DNA of 64,000 bases from Pseudomonas prosekii (GCF_900105155.1 NZ_LT629762.1:2170001-2234000); one strand, 5' to 3'. Numbered from the stretch's first letter, positions 1 to 9,351 are shown. Notes: a model not told the origin generated them from the letters alone. Numbers and translations are program-made.

Positions 1-43
1 CAGGGATTGCGCACAGCCGCGAGAACAGGTCGGCTATCAGGCC

Positions 44-310
44 GCCTCGCGACGCAGTTGCGGTGCCCGCCCCCTCGTGAGGCCGAGCGCAGGTTCTGCG
101 CAGTGGGCAACCCGGCAAGGATGCCGGGTTAGCCGCCCCCGGCCAGGGATGGCCGATGGCGGCGGGCCCACGGAGCAGGACCGGAGCGAGGGCATGCCGA
201 GCCTGGGCGAGGCACCGAACGAAAGGGGCAAGAGCGCTTTGGTTACTTTCGCGCTTCTCGAAAGTGACTCGCTGTAAAAGCGAAACCCAATGCCGCCGTG
301 ACCGCAGAAA
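44..310. repeat. Intergenic repeat-type sequence left of motB
   Basis: This gene-free stretch resembles, from memory, a high-copy intergenic element of P. fluorescens genomes: a proline-rich-coding GC block followed by 'ggcatgccgagcctgggcga' and a segment ending in 'aaagtgactcgctgta'. Translated frames across it look like the low-complexity peptides usually produced by such repeats, so no gene is called. Bases 1-43 show nothing recognisable. The assignment rests on recollection and was not checked by search. Confidence 0.4.
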
Positions 311-352
311 TGGATATGTACACCCGACAAGAACAAGTTGGCTGATAGAAAG

Positions 353-450
353 CTATCGCGAGCAAGCTCGCTCCCACAATTGGATCTGTGGACATCTGGG
401 AGAACCAAGTCGGCTTGTAGAGAGCTATCGCGAGCAGGCTCACTCCTACA
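353..450. repeat. Two directly repeated REP sequences
   Basis: Two copies of the Pseudomonas REP core (ctatcgcgagcaagctcgct and its variant with gcaggctcact) lie 72 bp apart in the same orientation at 353-378 and 425-450. The DNA just before each copy is also similar, so the pair probably arose by local duplication. Each copy can fold into a short hairpin. Confidence 0.8.
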
Positions 451-486
451 GTTGGAGTTGCGTTCACCTACACGGAATCAAGCGCA

Positions 487-513
487 GAAAAAAGCCGACA
501 TCGCTGTCGGCTT
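487..513 (-). terminator. Rho-independent terminator of motAB
   Basis: Read on the minus strand, a 9-bp stem (AAGCCGACA / TGTCGGCTT) with a 4-base loop is followed by a run of T. It starts a few bases after the motB stop codon, as expected for the end of the motAB transcript. Confidence 0.85.
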
Positions 514-519
514 CTTCGA

Positions 520-1569
520 TCACTGCGCCGGCGCTTCCGCCGGTTTCGCCGGGTCACCCGGCTTCGGTGCCACGTCGTCAAACAAATTCAGACGCTCCCG
601 AACCTCATGCGCCGGCACCGGTTGCTTGTCCGCCGGTAACGCGTTCGGGTCCACCGGCGTGGCTGGCGTGCCCGGCGCTTCACCGGGTGCGCCCTGCCCC
701 GGAATCGCCGAAGGGTCCGCACCTTGCGCGCCTTCAATCGCCGTTTGAGCCCTCTTCGTCAACACCACAATGTCGATACGGCGGTTCACCGGATTAAACG
801 GATTCTCCCGATCAAACAGCGCCGACGAGGCATAACCGACCACGCGCGCCACTTGCGACTCCGGATAGCTGCCGGCGACCAGCGCGCGGCGGGCGGCGTT
901 GGCGCGGTTGGCGGACAATTCCCAGTTACCGAAATCGCCGGTGCCGATGTATGGCTTGGCGTCGGTGTGGCCGCTGATGCTGACCTTGTTCGGCACCGCT
1001 TTAATGGTGTCGGCCATGGCCAGCAAAATATCTTCGAAATACGGTTTCAGCCGCGCCGAGCCCGAGTCGAACATCGGCCGGTTATCGGCGTCCATGATCT
1101 GGATGCGCAAGCCGTTCGGGGTGATTTCGAACAGGATCTGATCCTTGAACTTCTGCAGTTGCGGGTTCTCGTCGACCTTGTTCTGCAGTTCTTGCAGCAG
1201 CAATTCCAGACGTTCTTTCTCGACCTGCTCGGCCATGCCTTCGACCTGATCGGTGTCGGCCGTGACTTTGTCCGGTTGCGGCTGGGATTTCACCTCGGGG
1301 TTGAGTGTGTTATCCGGCGCCAGGGTCGGCGTGCCGCCCAGATCGATGATGTACGGCGTGCCGCTTTCGGAAAAGCCGACCGGGTCTTTGAAGTAACCGG
1401 CGATGGCGATCTTCTGTTCCGGTGTCGCGGTGGACAGCAGCCACAACACCAGGAAGAACGCCATCATTGCCGTCGCGAAGTCAGCAAAGGCAATTTTCCA
1501 CGCGCCGCCGTGGTGCCCGCCGGCGATGCGCTTGATGCGCTTGATGATTATCGGCTGGTTATTTTCCAT
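520..1569 (-). CDS. motB: Flagellar motor stator protein MotB
   Basis: Stator subunit that anchors the MotA/MotB proton channel to peptidoglycan. The 349-residue protein has a basic N-terminus, one membrane segment at about 27-46 with the proton-carrying aspartate at position 30 (FADF), a plug/linker region, and a C-terminal OmpA-like peptidoglycan-binding domain (SGHTDA, then NWELSANRA). The last 80 residues are rich in Pro and Ala and are probably disordered. It lies 3 bp after motA and ends at a clear terminator. From memory, Pseudomonas has a second stator pair, MotCD; the OmpA-domain MotB here with the PAO1 PA4953 neighbourhood fits MotAB. Confidence 0.96.
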   Translation of the reverse strand: MENNQPIIIKRIKRIAGGHHGGAWKIAFADFATAMMAFFLVLWLLSTATPEQKIAIAGYFKDPVGFSESGTPYIIDLGGTPTLAPDNTLNPEVKSQPQPDKVTADTDQVEGMAEQVEKERLELLLQELQNKVDENPQLQKFKDQILFEITPNGLRIQIMDADNRPMFDSGSARLKPYFEDILLAMADTIKAVPNKVSISGHTDAKPYIGTGDFGNWELSANRANAARRALVAGSYPESQVARVVGYASSALFDRENPFNPVNRRIDIVVLTKRAQTAIEGAQGADPSAIPGQGAPGEAPGTPATPVDPNALPADKQPVPAHEVRERLNLFDDVAPKPGDPAKPAEAPAQ

Positions 1570-1572
1570 GAC

Positions 1573-2424
1573 TTAACGCCCGCGAACCGCTTGTTCCAGC
1601 TCAGCGAAACTTGGGCGGTGCGCCGGGTACAGAACCTTGCGGCCGAACTCTACCGCCAACGATGGCGGCATGCCGGAGGCCGAAGCCACCAGCGACGCCT
1701 TGATGGCTTCGTAGATGTTCAGTTCTTCCTTGGCATCGTGTGCCAGGGAGGTGGCCAGCGGGCCGAAGAAACCGTACGCCGCGAGAATACCGAAGAAAGT
1801 ACCGACGAGCGCCGCGCCGACGTGCATGCCGATGGCCGCCTGGTCGCCTTCGCCCAGCGAAGCCATGGTCACGACGATGCCCAAAACTGCCGCCACAATA
1901 CCGAAACCCGGCATGGCGTCGGCGATGCCGTTTACCGCGTGAGACGGGTGCTCGAGGTCTTCCTTGAGGCTGTAAAGCTCCATGTCGAACAGACCTTCGA
2001 GCTCGTGCGGCGCCATGTTGCCGGACGACATGATGCGCAGGTAATCACAGATGAACGCGGTCATGCGTTCGTCTTTTATGACGGTCGGGTACTTGGCGAA
2101 AATCGGGCTCGCAGCGGCGTCTTCGATGTCGCCTTCGATGGCCATCATGCCTTCGCGGCGGCTCTTGTTGAGGATCTCGTAGATCAGGCCCAGCACTTCC
2201 AGATAGAAGGTGTGGCTGAAACGCGAACTGAACATGCTCAGGGATTTCTTGAGCACGTGCATGGTCATATAACCGGGGTTGGCCTGGAGGAATGCACCCA
2301 GTGCCGCACCGCCGATAATCATCACCTCGAAGGGCTGGATCAGGGCGGCGATTTTGCCGTGAGAAAGCACGTATCCGCCGAGCACGCTCGCGAATACGAC
2401 GATGATGCCGATTATTTTAGCCAT
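1573..2424 (-). CDS. motA: Flagellar motor stator protein MotA
   Basis: Proton-channel stator subunit of the inner membrane, 283 residues, close to the usual MotA length. It begins MAKIIGIIVVFASVLGGY, with four hydrophobic segments (about 1-22, 30-50, 165-190, 200-220) and the cytoplasmic loop that meets the rotor between the second and third. An in-frame start exists 78 bp upstream (2502), but it lies inside the sigma-28 promoter and adds a non-conserved tail, so the start at 2424 is preferred. Forms an operon with motB. Confidence 0.95.
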   Translation of the reverse strand: MAKIIGIIVVFASVLGGYVLSHGKIAALIQPFEVMIIGGAALGAFLQANPGYMTMHVLKKSLSMFSSRFSHTFYLEVLGLIYEILNKSRREGMMAIEGDIEDAAASPIFAKYPTVIKDERMTAFICDYLRIMSSGNMAPHELEGLFDMELYSLKEDLEHPSHAVNGIADAMPGFGIVAAVLGIVVTMASLGEGDQAAIGMHVGAALVGTFFGILAAYGFFGPLATSLAHDAKEELNIYEAIKASLVASASGMPPSLAVEFGRKVLYPAHRPSFAELEQAVRGR

Positions 2425-2492
2425 AGGTAGGGGAGCACTTACTGAGTCGGGTTCAAGGTCATATTCGGAAGTTAAAAAATCTCTTCTTCTAC

Positions 2493-2519
2493 TTATCGGC
2501 AAAACTGCGCCAGACTATA
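2493..2519 (-). promoter_or_regulatory. Sigma-28 (FliA) promoter for motAB
   Basis: On the minus strand the exact sigma-28 -10 element GCCGATAA (2500-2493) is preceded by a 15-base spacer and TATA (2519-2516), close to the consensus TAAA-N15-GCCGATAA. It lies about 70 bp upstream of the motA start, so late-class flagellar control of motAB is likely. Confidence 0.75.
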
Positions 2520-2590
2520 GCCCGTTGAGGCGAAAAGCCAATTTAGCCCGCGCCGGGCGTGTATTCAGCCAACGATGATCCCGTCCAGCC

Positions 2591-4129
2591 ATGGCTAATG
2601 AAACCAATATTGCAGCGGTAAAACCGACCACGCTCGAAGGCTGGATCAAGCTTCTCGACGGCGTGCGCCTGCCGGTTCCGCTTGAGAGTCACGAGCGCGT
2701 CTGCAAAGCCATCCGCAATAATCGCAGCTCGTTGCGCGAGATTGCCGATTTGATGCAGAACAGCCCGGCCCTGGCCTTGAGCGTGATCCGCGAGGCCAAT
2801 CGCCACACCCACGGCAGCATGACCGAGCCCGCGGAAAACCTTGAAGTGGCGATCAATCGTCTCGGTTTGAAGCGCACCGAAGAACTGCTTGATCGCCTGC
2901 CCACCGAAGCGCAATCGGCGATCCCGCATGCCCTGCGCCAGTTGCAGTTGATCAGCCAGCACGCGACCCAACAGGCCAACGGTTTTTTCGCCGGTCGCCT
3001 CGCGCGGCTGTGGCAGGACATTCATTGGGGCAGCCTGCTGTTTCTCTCGCCGCTGTGGCCGATGGCGCTGGCCCAGCCGAAGTTGCTGGAGGAATGGGAA
3101 CTGCGCGTCATCCATAAAGGCGAGTCGGCGCGCACAGTCGAGAAACAATTATTCGGCGTGCGTTTGCTGGATATCTGCCTCGCTTTGGTTGATTTGTGGC
3201 GGCTGCCGATCTGGGTGCAGCAGGGTTATCGGCTGCTACTCACCGAGCAACGCGAACTGGTGAAAGTGCTGCGCATCGCCCGCGACAGCGAGCATCCGCT
3301 GCGCCAGCAAAATCGCCTGGACGACGACCCGACCCTGCGTCGCTGGCTCAACCAACCGGCCAACACCGTGTTGCTGGCCAACGGCCTGGCGCTGTCGGCG
3401 CAGCAATCCTGGGACGGCCCGCACAGTCAGCGCTGGCAGTTCCTCACCGGGCTATACCTGCAAATTTCGATGGATGAGGTGCAACAACAATTGCACCAGC
3501 AAGCCGCCAACAGCGCCCGCCAGCATGCGATGCCGGACCTCTGGCACCCGGCAGTTTCGCTGCTGTGGCCGTGGGGGACAAATCGGGTTCACGCCGGTTT
3601 GCTGCCCGCGCCGGCACCGAACGCGGAAGACCTGAGCAAGTGGCGCAAACAATGCGCCGAACTGCTGGTCGAGCCGAGTCGGTTCACCAACGCGATGCAC
3701 CTGACCACGTCCGCCCGCGATGCGCTGGTCGCGTGCGGCATGCGTCGAGTGATGATTTTGATGACCGATCGCACCCACGCCAATCTGCGCGTGCATCAAA
3801 CGGCGGGCCTGCCCAAAGAAGCTGCCGGGCTGAATTTCCAGGTCAGCCAAAGCAGCGTGTTGCAGCGTCTGCTTTCGCAGCAGGCGCAAGTGCGCATCAC
3901 CCCGGCCAACAATGCGCAATTCTCGGCGTTGCTACCCGCCAGCCTGCGCGCCCAGTTCAGCGGCGAACACTTGCTGCTGCGGTCACTGGTCAATAATGGC
4001 CGGGTGATCATGATTGTGGTGGCGGACCAGGGTGGCGGGCAGTTCTCGGAAATTACCGTGCAGGCGTTCGGCAAAACCGCGCAGTGCATCGAAAAAGCCC
4101 TGCATAGCTTTAGCACCCGCGGCCAATGA
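2591..4129 (+). CDS. HDOD domain protein with C-terminal GAF-like region
   Basis: Cytoplasmic 512-residue protein. Residues about 15-210 match the HDOD (HD-related output) domain: 'LDGVRLPVPLESHERVCKAI', then the helical block around NSPALALSVIREAN and the 'INRLGLKRTEELL' segment. HDOD domains lack the catalytic HD pair and usually act in signalling. Residues about 360-505 look like a GAF-type sensory fold (alternating strands, 'LLLRSLVNNGRVIMIVVAD'). It is divergent from motA, which may reflect a link to motility or c-di-GMP signalling, but this is inference. The ligand is unknown. Confidence 0.8.
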   Translation: MANETNIAAVKPTTLEGWIKLLDGVRLPVPLESHERVCKAIRNNRSSLREIADLMQNSPALALSVIREANRHTHGSMTEPAENLEVAINRLGLKRTEELLDRLPTEAQSAIPHALRQLQLISQHATQQANGFFAGRLARLWQDIHWGSLLFLSPLWPMALAQPKLLEEWELRVIHKGESARTVEKQLFGVRLLDICLALVDLWRLPIWVQQGYRLLLTEQRELVKVLRIARDSEHPLRQQNRLDDDPTLRRWLNQPANTVLLANGLALSAQQSWDGPHSQRWQFLTGLYLQISMDEVQQQLHQQAANSARQHAMPDLWHPAVSLLWPWGTNRVHAGLLPAPAPNAEDLSKWRKQCAELLVEPSRFTNAMHLTTSARDALVACGMRRVMILMTDRTHANLRVHQTAGLPKEAAGLNFQVSQSSVLQRLLSQQAQVRITPANNAQFSALLPASLRAQFSGEHLLLRSLVNNGRVIMIVVADQGGGQFSEITVQAFGKTAQCIEKALHSFSTRGQ

Positions 4130-4171
4130 CCCTGCGCTACAATCCCTCCCTTTGTGCTCTGGAGACCTCAC

Positions 4172-4987
4172 ATGTCTGACTTCTCTGGCTTGCCGCTGGT
4201 GATCGAGCCGAGCGACTTGCTCCCGCGTCTCGACGCCGGCGAATTGATTCTGGTCGACCTGACCAGCAGCGCCCGCTACACCGAAGGTCACCTGCCCGGC
4301 GCGCGTTTTGTCGATCCCAAACGCACGCAACTGGGCCAACCTCCGGCGCCCGGCCTGATGCCGCCGAAAGCCGCGCTCGAAGCCTTGTTTGGCGAACTGG
4401 GGCACAATCCCGACGCGGTTTACGTGGTGTATGACGATGAAGGTGGCGGTTGGGCCGGACGGTTCATCTGGTTGCTGGATGTGATCGGGCACAGCAAATA
4501 CCACTACCTGGACGGTGGCCTGCCAGCCTGGCTGGCCGCAGGCATGCCGATGTCGATTCAGATCCCGCCCGCCGTCGGTGGCCCGGTGAAGCTGACGCTG
4601 CACGACGAACCGACCGCCACCCGCGAATACTTGCAAAGCCGCCTCGGTGCTGCCGACCTGGCAATCTGGGACGCCCGCGGGCCGCTGGAGTTTTCCGGCG
4701 AAAAAGCCCTCGCCGCCAAGGCCGGGCACATTCCGGGCGCGATCAATTTTGAATGGACCGCCGGCATGGATCAGGCGCGCAACCTGCGCATCCGCAGCGA
4801 CATGCCGCAGATCCTCGAACAGCTCGGGATCACCAAGGACAAAGAAATCATCACTCACTGCCAGACTCATCACCGGTCTGGCTTCACTTATCTAGTGGCC
4901 AAATCCCTCGGTTATCCGCGGGTCAAAGGCTACGCCGGCTCCTGGGGCGAATGGGGCAACCATCCCGACACGCCCGTAGAGATTTAA
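4172..4987 (+). CDS. rhdA: Thiosulfate sulfurtransferase (rhodanese) RhdA
   Basis: Two-domain rhodanese of 271 residues that transfers sulfane sulfur, for example from thiosulfate to cyanide. The inactive N-terminal domain covers about 8-125 and the catalytic one about 148-268. The active-site loop is C230-QTHHRS, the same unusual loop and cysteine number known from Azotobacter vinelandii RhdA. The start at 4172 is preferred over one 18 bp upstream because GGAG lies 8 bases before it and it fits the family. It lies 42 bp after the HDOD gene and 18 bp before psd. Confidence 0.95.
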   Translation: MSDFSGLPLVIEPSDLLPRLDAGELILVDLTSSARYTEGHLPGARFVDPKRTQLGQPPAPGLMPPKAALEALFGELGHNPDAVYVVYDDEGGGWAGRFIWLLDVIGHSKYHYLDGGLPAWLAAGMPMSIQIPPAVGGPVKLTLHDEPTATREYLQSRLGAADLAIWDARGPLEFSGEKALAAKAGHIPGAINFEWTAGMDQARNLRIRSDMPQILEQLGITKDKEIITHCQTHHRSGFTYLVAKSLGYPRVKGYAGSWGEWGNHPDTPVEI

Positions 4988-5005
4988 GTTTTTCAAGGAC
5001 AGTTA

Positions 5006-5866
5006 ATGAACAAGCGTCTGTTTATCCTCAGCCAATACCTGCTGCCTCACCACTTGCTCTCGCGACTGGCCGGCTGCGTCGCCGAATGCCGCGTGCGCTG
5101 GTTCAAGAATGCGTTCACCGCGTGGTTCGCCAAGCGTTACCAGGTTGACATGTCCCAGGCACTGGTCGAAGACCTGACCGCCTACGAGCATTTCAACGCA
5201 TTTTTCACCCGTGCCTTGAAGGACGGCGCGCGCCCACTCGACGAAACCCCGGGCGCGATCCTCAGCCCGGCCGACGGCGCGGTCAGCCAACTCGGCCCGA
5301 TTGAACACGGTCGCGTGTTCCAGGCCAAGGGCCACAGTTTCAGCGTGCTGGAACTGCTCGGCGGTGATGCGGCGAATGCTGCGCCGTTCATGGGCGGCGA
5401 TTTCGCGACTATTTACCTGTCGCCGAAGGACTACCACCGCGTGCACATGCCGCTGGCCGGCACCCTGCGCGAAATGGTCTACATTCCGGGGCGGATTTTC
5501 TCGGTCAACCAGACCACAGCGGAAAACGTCCCGGAACTGTTCGCGCGCAACGAGCGCGTGGCGTGCATTTTCGACACCGAGCGCGGGCCGATGGCCGTGG
5601 TGCTGGTGGGCGCAATGATTGTCGCGTCGATTGAAACCGTGTGGGCCGGGCTGGTCACGCCGCCGAAACGCGAACTGAAAACCTTCCGCTACGACGAAGC
5701 GGCCCGTGCGCCGATTCATCTGGAAAAAGGCGCAGAACTGGGTCGCTTCAAACTGGGTTCGACTGCGGTCGTGCTGTTTGGCCCGGATCAAGTCAAATGG
5801 GTCGAAGGCCTGGGCGCGCTCTCGCCAGTGCAAATGGGCCAGGCGCTGGGTTTGCCGAACGCTTGA
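5006..5866 (+). CDS. psd: Phosphatidylserine decarboxylase
   Basis: Makes phosphatidylethanolamine from phosphatidylserine at the inner membrane. The 286-residue proenzyme carries the self-cleavage motif LGST at 250-253, where Ser252 becomes the pyruvoyl group of the small subunit. Other conserved blocks are FFTR (66-69), SPADG (87-91) and YHRVHMP (143-149). AAGGACAG lies ahead of the ATG. It shares orientation with the HDOD and rhdA genes upstream, and a REP hairpin follows the stop. Confidence 0.97.
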   Translation: MNKRLFILSQYLLPHHLLSRLAGCVAECRVRWFKNAFTAWFAKRYQVDMSQALVEDLTAYEHFNAFFTRALKDGARPLDETPGAILSPADGAVSQLGPIEHGRVFQAKGHSFSVLELLGGDAANAAPFMGGDFATIYLSPKDYHRVHMPLAGTLREMVYIPGRIFSVNQTTAENVPELFARNERVACIFDTERGPMAVVLVGAMIVASIETVWAGLVTPPKRELKTFRYDEAARAPIHLEKGAELGRFKLGSTAVVLFGPDQVKWVEGLGALSPVQMGQALGLPNA

Positions 5867-5893
5867 TTCGCTAGTTCAGCCTCGCCGCTCTTC

Positions 5894-5961
5894 TGTAGGA
5901 GCGAGGCTTGCCCGCGAAGGCGATCTTAAGGACGCCATCGCGGGCAAGCCTTGCTCCTACA
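5894..5961. repeat. REPIN (inverted REP pair) after psd
   Basis: Two inverted arms, tgtaggagcgaggcttgccc and its near reverse complement ending gcaagccttgctcctaca, enclose about 25 bases. This is the REP doublet (REPIN) arrangement of Pseudomonas. As a 68-bp hairpin it may also stabilise or end the psd transcript. Confidence 0.85.
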
Positions 5962-6053
5962 AAGCCAGTCACATGTTGAAATACTGCTCACTGCCATAAC
6001 TGCTACAGTCAGGTCATTCATCGTCCATCACCCGGTTGGAGTTTTTCCACGGC

Positions 6054-7838
6054 ATGAATGAGACCAAATCACCGCTGCTGCTACGCGCCCCGATCCCCGC
6101 AGGCTCGCGCCTGTCATTCTGTGAACCGACCCCGCGCGACCTCAAGCGCTGGATCGCCAACCTGCCGAAAGCCAATATCGGCGAAACCGCTCGCCAGTTG
6201 TATCAAGGTTTGAGCGAACTCAACCAACTGCTGACGCCCAGCGACAATCGCCTGCAATTGCTCGAATTGCTCCGGCCCGAGGTGTATTACGTCTGCAAAC
6301 ACCTCGAACGGCACTTCCTCCATCAGGCGATTGTGCTCGACGAGCGTTCGCGCAAGATCGCCAACCTGTGTCAGGCGCTGCAAAGCCATTTGGCCATCGG
6401 CTACAAACAAATCGTCCTGCGCGTCGCGCCGCGTTTCAGCAAGGACCGCGCGCCGCTGCTTACCCAAGCGCTGCAACGGGCGATCCATTGCCTGAACGGC
6501 CCGCTGATCCGCGCGACCCAGTTGTATTGCCCGGTGCCGGAAGGCGTGTGGCTGGAGCTGCATCAGCTGTATCAAATTGGCTGCCAGCACAAGCTGCAAC
6601 ATATAAAGGTGCGCGATGAACTGGCCAGCGAAACGCCGGAACTGACCATCGAGCAAACCTACGTCGCCGCCCTGCTGCTGGGTGCGTCGCGCTGCAATCA
6701 ACTGCGGCAGAACCAGATCGCCCGCCTCGCCGAAGTGCTGGAACCCTGGAGCCGCTGGATCAAGCTGCAACCCGGCAAGCAGGGCAACGAGCTGTTTGCG
6801 GTGGCGCCGGAGCTGGATGTCGGCCCGCGCTACCGGACCAAGTTCCGCGCCGAACAGCAGGCCAATTTGCTCGGGATCGATCCGCAACCGCTGGTCGCGG
6901 CCATCGAAGCGCGTTTGCTCAACCCGACTGACACGACGTTGCCCATTCCAGCGGGGCTCAATCTCGACACGTTGCAACACTTGCACGCCGCGTGGGGCCA
7001 GGCGGCCGAGCGCAGTTTTCAGCGCACCGTCGGTAATGGCACGTTGAACCTGTGTGTCGGCATGAGCGCGCTGCACTTTTATCTGGGCGGGCAACGCTCG
7101 TTCAGCGACATCCTGAAAAACCCTGCCGGCCGTCGCGCGCAATTTGCCGCGATAACTTCGGCCGCCACCGGCAAAGACAACTGGAGCCACGCCTTCGATG
7201 CCGCGCCGCAGGAAAACCCTGACGCGCTGCTGCCTTACGAGGAAATCGAATACCCGAACCTGGAGAATGACGACAATCACGAGGCCAACGACCGCAACCA
7301 GCATTTCCCGACCTACGCGTTGCCGGTGATCAATCACAGCCCCGGCGGTTATTGCCTGGCCTGGCCGGACGCGGTGCCCGCCGAGTTGCAGGCCGGTGAA
7401 ATGGTCGGCATCGAAGATGCTGCCGGCCAGGGTTGGAGCATTGCCGTGGTGCGGTGGATTCGTCAGGTGCGTGGCGGCGGCACGCAGATGGGCATCGAGC
7501 AGGTTGCGCCGTACGCCGAGCCTTGCGGCCTGCAACTGGTGCGCACTCGGGATGATCACAGCCAGTATTTGCGCGGATTATTGTTGCCGGCGATCAGCGC
7601 GATAGATTTGCCGGCAACGCTGCTGGCCCCGCGCCTGCCGTTTCAGGAAGGCAATAAAGTGCTGATCAACACCAACGGCCAGGAACGCCGCGCCGGGCTC
7701 GATCGGCGGGTGTCGAGCACCAACAGCTTCAACCAGTTCGCCTATCGATCGCTGGAAGCGAGCAGAACCGAAAACGCCGCAGGCAGCGGCGTGATTGGTG
7801 CGGAAGAGGATTTTGATTCGTTGTGGAAGACGTTGTGA
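6054..7838 (+). CDS. Conserved protein of unknown function (594 aa)
   Basis: Soluble protein with no signal peptide or membrane segment. Residues about 20-420 are mostly helical and contain no motif I recognise. The last 170 residues look beta-rich (GYCLAWPDAVPAELQAGE, then 'GWSIAVVRWIRQV') and resemble a PilZ-like barrel. The sequence QERRAGLDRRV near residue 550 contains paired arginines, but a clear RxxxR...DxSxxG signature is lacking. In the PAO1 order this is the PA4958 position; the fimX gene expected next is missing. The start at 6054 is preferred over a TTG codon 18 bp upstream because the latter overlaps the GGAG ribosome-binding site. C-di-GMP binding is only a guess. Confidence 0.7.
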   Translation: MNETKSPLLLRAPIPAGSRLSFCEPTPRDLKRWIANLPKANIGETARQLYQGLSELNQLLTPSDNRLQLLELLRPEVYYVCKHLERHFLHQAIVLDERSRKIANLCQALQSHLAIGYKQIVLRVAPRFSKDRAPLLTQALQRAIHCLNGPLIRATQLYCPVPEGVWLELHQLYQIGCQHKLQHIKVRDELASETPELTIEQTYVAALLLGASRCNQLRQNQIARLAEVLEPWSRWIKLQPGKQGNELFAVAPELDVGPRYRTKFRAEQQANLLGIDPQPLVAAIEARLLNPTDTTLPIPAGLNLDTLQHLHAAWGQAAERSFQRTVGNGTLNLCVGMSALHFYLGGQRSFSDILKNPAGRRAQFAAITSAATGKDNWSHAFDAAPQENPDALLPYEEIEYPNLENDDNHEANDRNQHFPTYALPVINHSPGGYCLAWPDAVPAELQAGEMVGIEDAAGQGWSIAVVRWIRQVRGGGTQMGIEQVAPYAEPCGLQLVRTRDDHSQYLRGLLLPAISAIDLPATLLAPRLPFQEGNKVLINTNGQERRAGLDRRVSSTNSFNQFAYRSLEASRTENAAGSGVIGAEEDFDSLWKTL

Positions 7839-7853
7839 GTCTTGCCAAAACAT

Positions 7854-7977
7854 CTGTGGCGAGGGGGCTTGCCGCCGTTCGGCTGCGCGCCAGGCGTAAA
7901 CCCGAATAACTCGGTGTGCCTGAAAGGATGCAGGGGGCCGCTTCGCGACCCAACGGGGGCAAGCCCCCTCGCCACAG
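7854..7977. repeat. REPIN of a second sequence type
   Basis: Inverted arms ctgtggcgagggggcttgcc and ggcaagccccctcgccacag enclose about 85 bases between the converging ends of the 594-residue gene and serB. The arm sequence differs from the gcgagcaagctcgctccc type elsewhere in the window, so at least two REP families are present. Confidence 0.85.
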
Positions 7978-8001
7978 AGGCCCGCTTAGGCGACCACGAT
8001 C

Positions 8002-9216
8002 TCAGAGCTGCCCATCACGATCACGGAAACCCAGCAGATACAAAACGCCATCCAGCCCAAGGGTGGAAATCGCTTGCTTCGCCGACTGCTTCACCAGCGG
8101 TTTCGCGCGGAACGCCACGCCCAGACCGGCAATCGCCAGCATCGGCAGGTCATTGGCACCATCGCCGACGGCAATGGTCTGCTCCAGACGCAAACCTTCC
8201 TTGTGCGCCAATTCTTTCAGCAGATCAGCCTTGCGCTGCGCATCGACAATCGGCTCGACCGCGACACCCGTGACTTTGCCATCAAGCACTTCCAGCTCAT
8301 TGGCGAACACGTAATCGATGCCGAGTTTCGCCTGCAATTGCTTGGCGAAGTAGGTGAAGCCGCCGGACAGGATTGCGGTTTTGTACCCCAGACGCTTGAG
8401 TTCGGCGAACAGCGTTTCCGCGCCTTCGGTCAGGCGCAGCGAAGCACCGATTGAATCCAGCACGCTGACGTCGAGGCCTTTGAGCAACGCCAGGCGTTCC
8501 TTGAAACTGGCGCGGAAGTCCAGTTCGCCGGCCATCGCCCGTTCGGTGATCGCCGAAACCTGCTCGCCCACGCCCGCAGCCTTGGCCAGCTCGTCGATGA
8601 CTTCGGCTTCGATCAGCGTCGAATCCATGTCGAACACGGCCAGACGCCGGTTGCGGCGGAACAGCGAATCTTCCTGAAATGCGATGTCGACGTTCAGTTC
8701 TTGCGCAACGCTGAGGAATTCCGCGCGCAAGGCTTGTGCATCCGCCGCTTCGCCGCGCACCGAGAACTCGATGCAGCCCTTGCCCTTGTCGGCCGGGGTG
8801 TCCAGCGGCATACGCCCGGACAAACGATCGATGTGATCGATGTTCAAGCCATATTTCGCGGTGATCGAACTGACTGCCTGCAATTGCCCGGCGGTGACTT
8901 TGCGGGTCAACAGCGTAACGATGTGGCGTTTTTTCCCCTGATTGCCCACCCATTGCTGGTAATCCTCTTCGGACACCGGGGTGAAACGCACCTGCTGGTC
9001 CAGTTCATAGCCCTTGAACAGGATGTCCTTGAGCACCGACTTGCCTTGCTCCGTGTCAGGAATTTCAACCAGGATGCCGAACGACAAGGTGTCGTGGATC
9101 ACTGCCTGACCAATGTCGAGAATGTTCACACAACCCTGGGCCAGAACGCCGGTAATGGCCGCAGTCAGACCCGGTCGGTCGACTCCCGTGATGTTTATCA
9201 GGACGATTTCGCGCAA
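8002..9216 (-). CDS. serB: Phosphoserine phosphatase SerB
   Basis: Last step of serine synthesis: O-phosphoserine to serine. The 404-residue protein has two N-terminal ACT-type domains (about 1-75 and 95-175) and a C-terminal HAD phosphatase. HAD motif I is FDMDSTLIEAE near residue 195, motif II lies in ILSGGFTYFA, and motif III/IV is GDGANDLPML. Two ACT domains suit allosteric control by amino acids. Divergent from the membrane-protein gene at 9352. Confidence 0.95.
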   Translation of the reverse strand: MREIVLINITGVDRPGLTAAITGVLAQGCVNILDIGQAVIHDTLSFGILVEIPDTEQGKSVLKDILFKGYELDQQVRFTPVSEEDYQQWVGNQGKKRHIVTLLTRKVTAGQLQAVSSITAKYGLNIDHIDRLSGRMPLDTPADKGKGCIEFSVRGEAADAQALRAEFLSVAQELNVDIAFQEDSLFRRNRRLAVFDMDSTLIEAEVIDELAKAAGVGEQVSAITERAMAGELDFRASFKERLALLKGLDVSVLDSIGASLRLTEGAETLFAELKRLGYKTAILSGGFTYFAKQLQAKLGIDYVFANELEVLDGKVTGVAVEPIVDAQRKADLLKELAHKEGLRLEQTIAVGDGANDLPMLAIAGLGVAFRAKPLVKQSAKQAISTLGLDGVLYLLGFRDRDGQL

Positions 9217-9287
9217 GGCGCACCCCCGCAGGTGGAAAAAAACCGCATTCTACCCACTTTCAGTGACCATCGGGCACCGTCAACGCT

Positions 9288-9315
9288 TTGCCGGTCTAGG
9301 GCCTGTCGCTATACT
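9288..9315 (+). promoter_or_regulatory. Sigma-70 promoter for the 9352 gene
   Basis: TTGCCG (9288-9293), a 16-base spacer and TATACT (9310-9315) form a plausible housekeeping promoter. It lies 37 bp ahead of the GTG start in the serB divergent region. Confidence 0.5.
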
Positions 9316-9351
9316 GCGCGTCAACTTCACGGACAAAAGAGCCGAGCTCAA

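Noticed and set aside
37..408. 123-codon minus-strand frame at the left edge
   Set aside because: Translation of intergenic repeat and REP DNA (GSELARDS-type peptides).
724..2430. 568-codon plus-strand frame opposite motAB
   Set aside because: Antisense shadow of motB and motA; His/Arg-rich composition typical of such frames.
6054..7838. Firm call of a PilZ (c-di-GMP-binding) domain
   Set aside because: The C-terminus looks beta-rich and has paired Arg, but the full PilZ signature could not be found, so the gene is left as unknown function.
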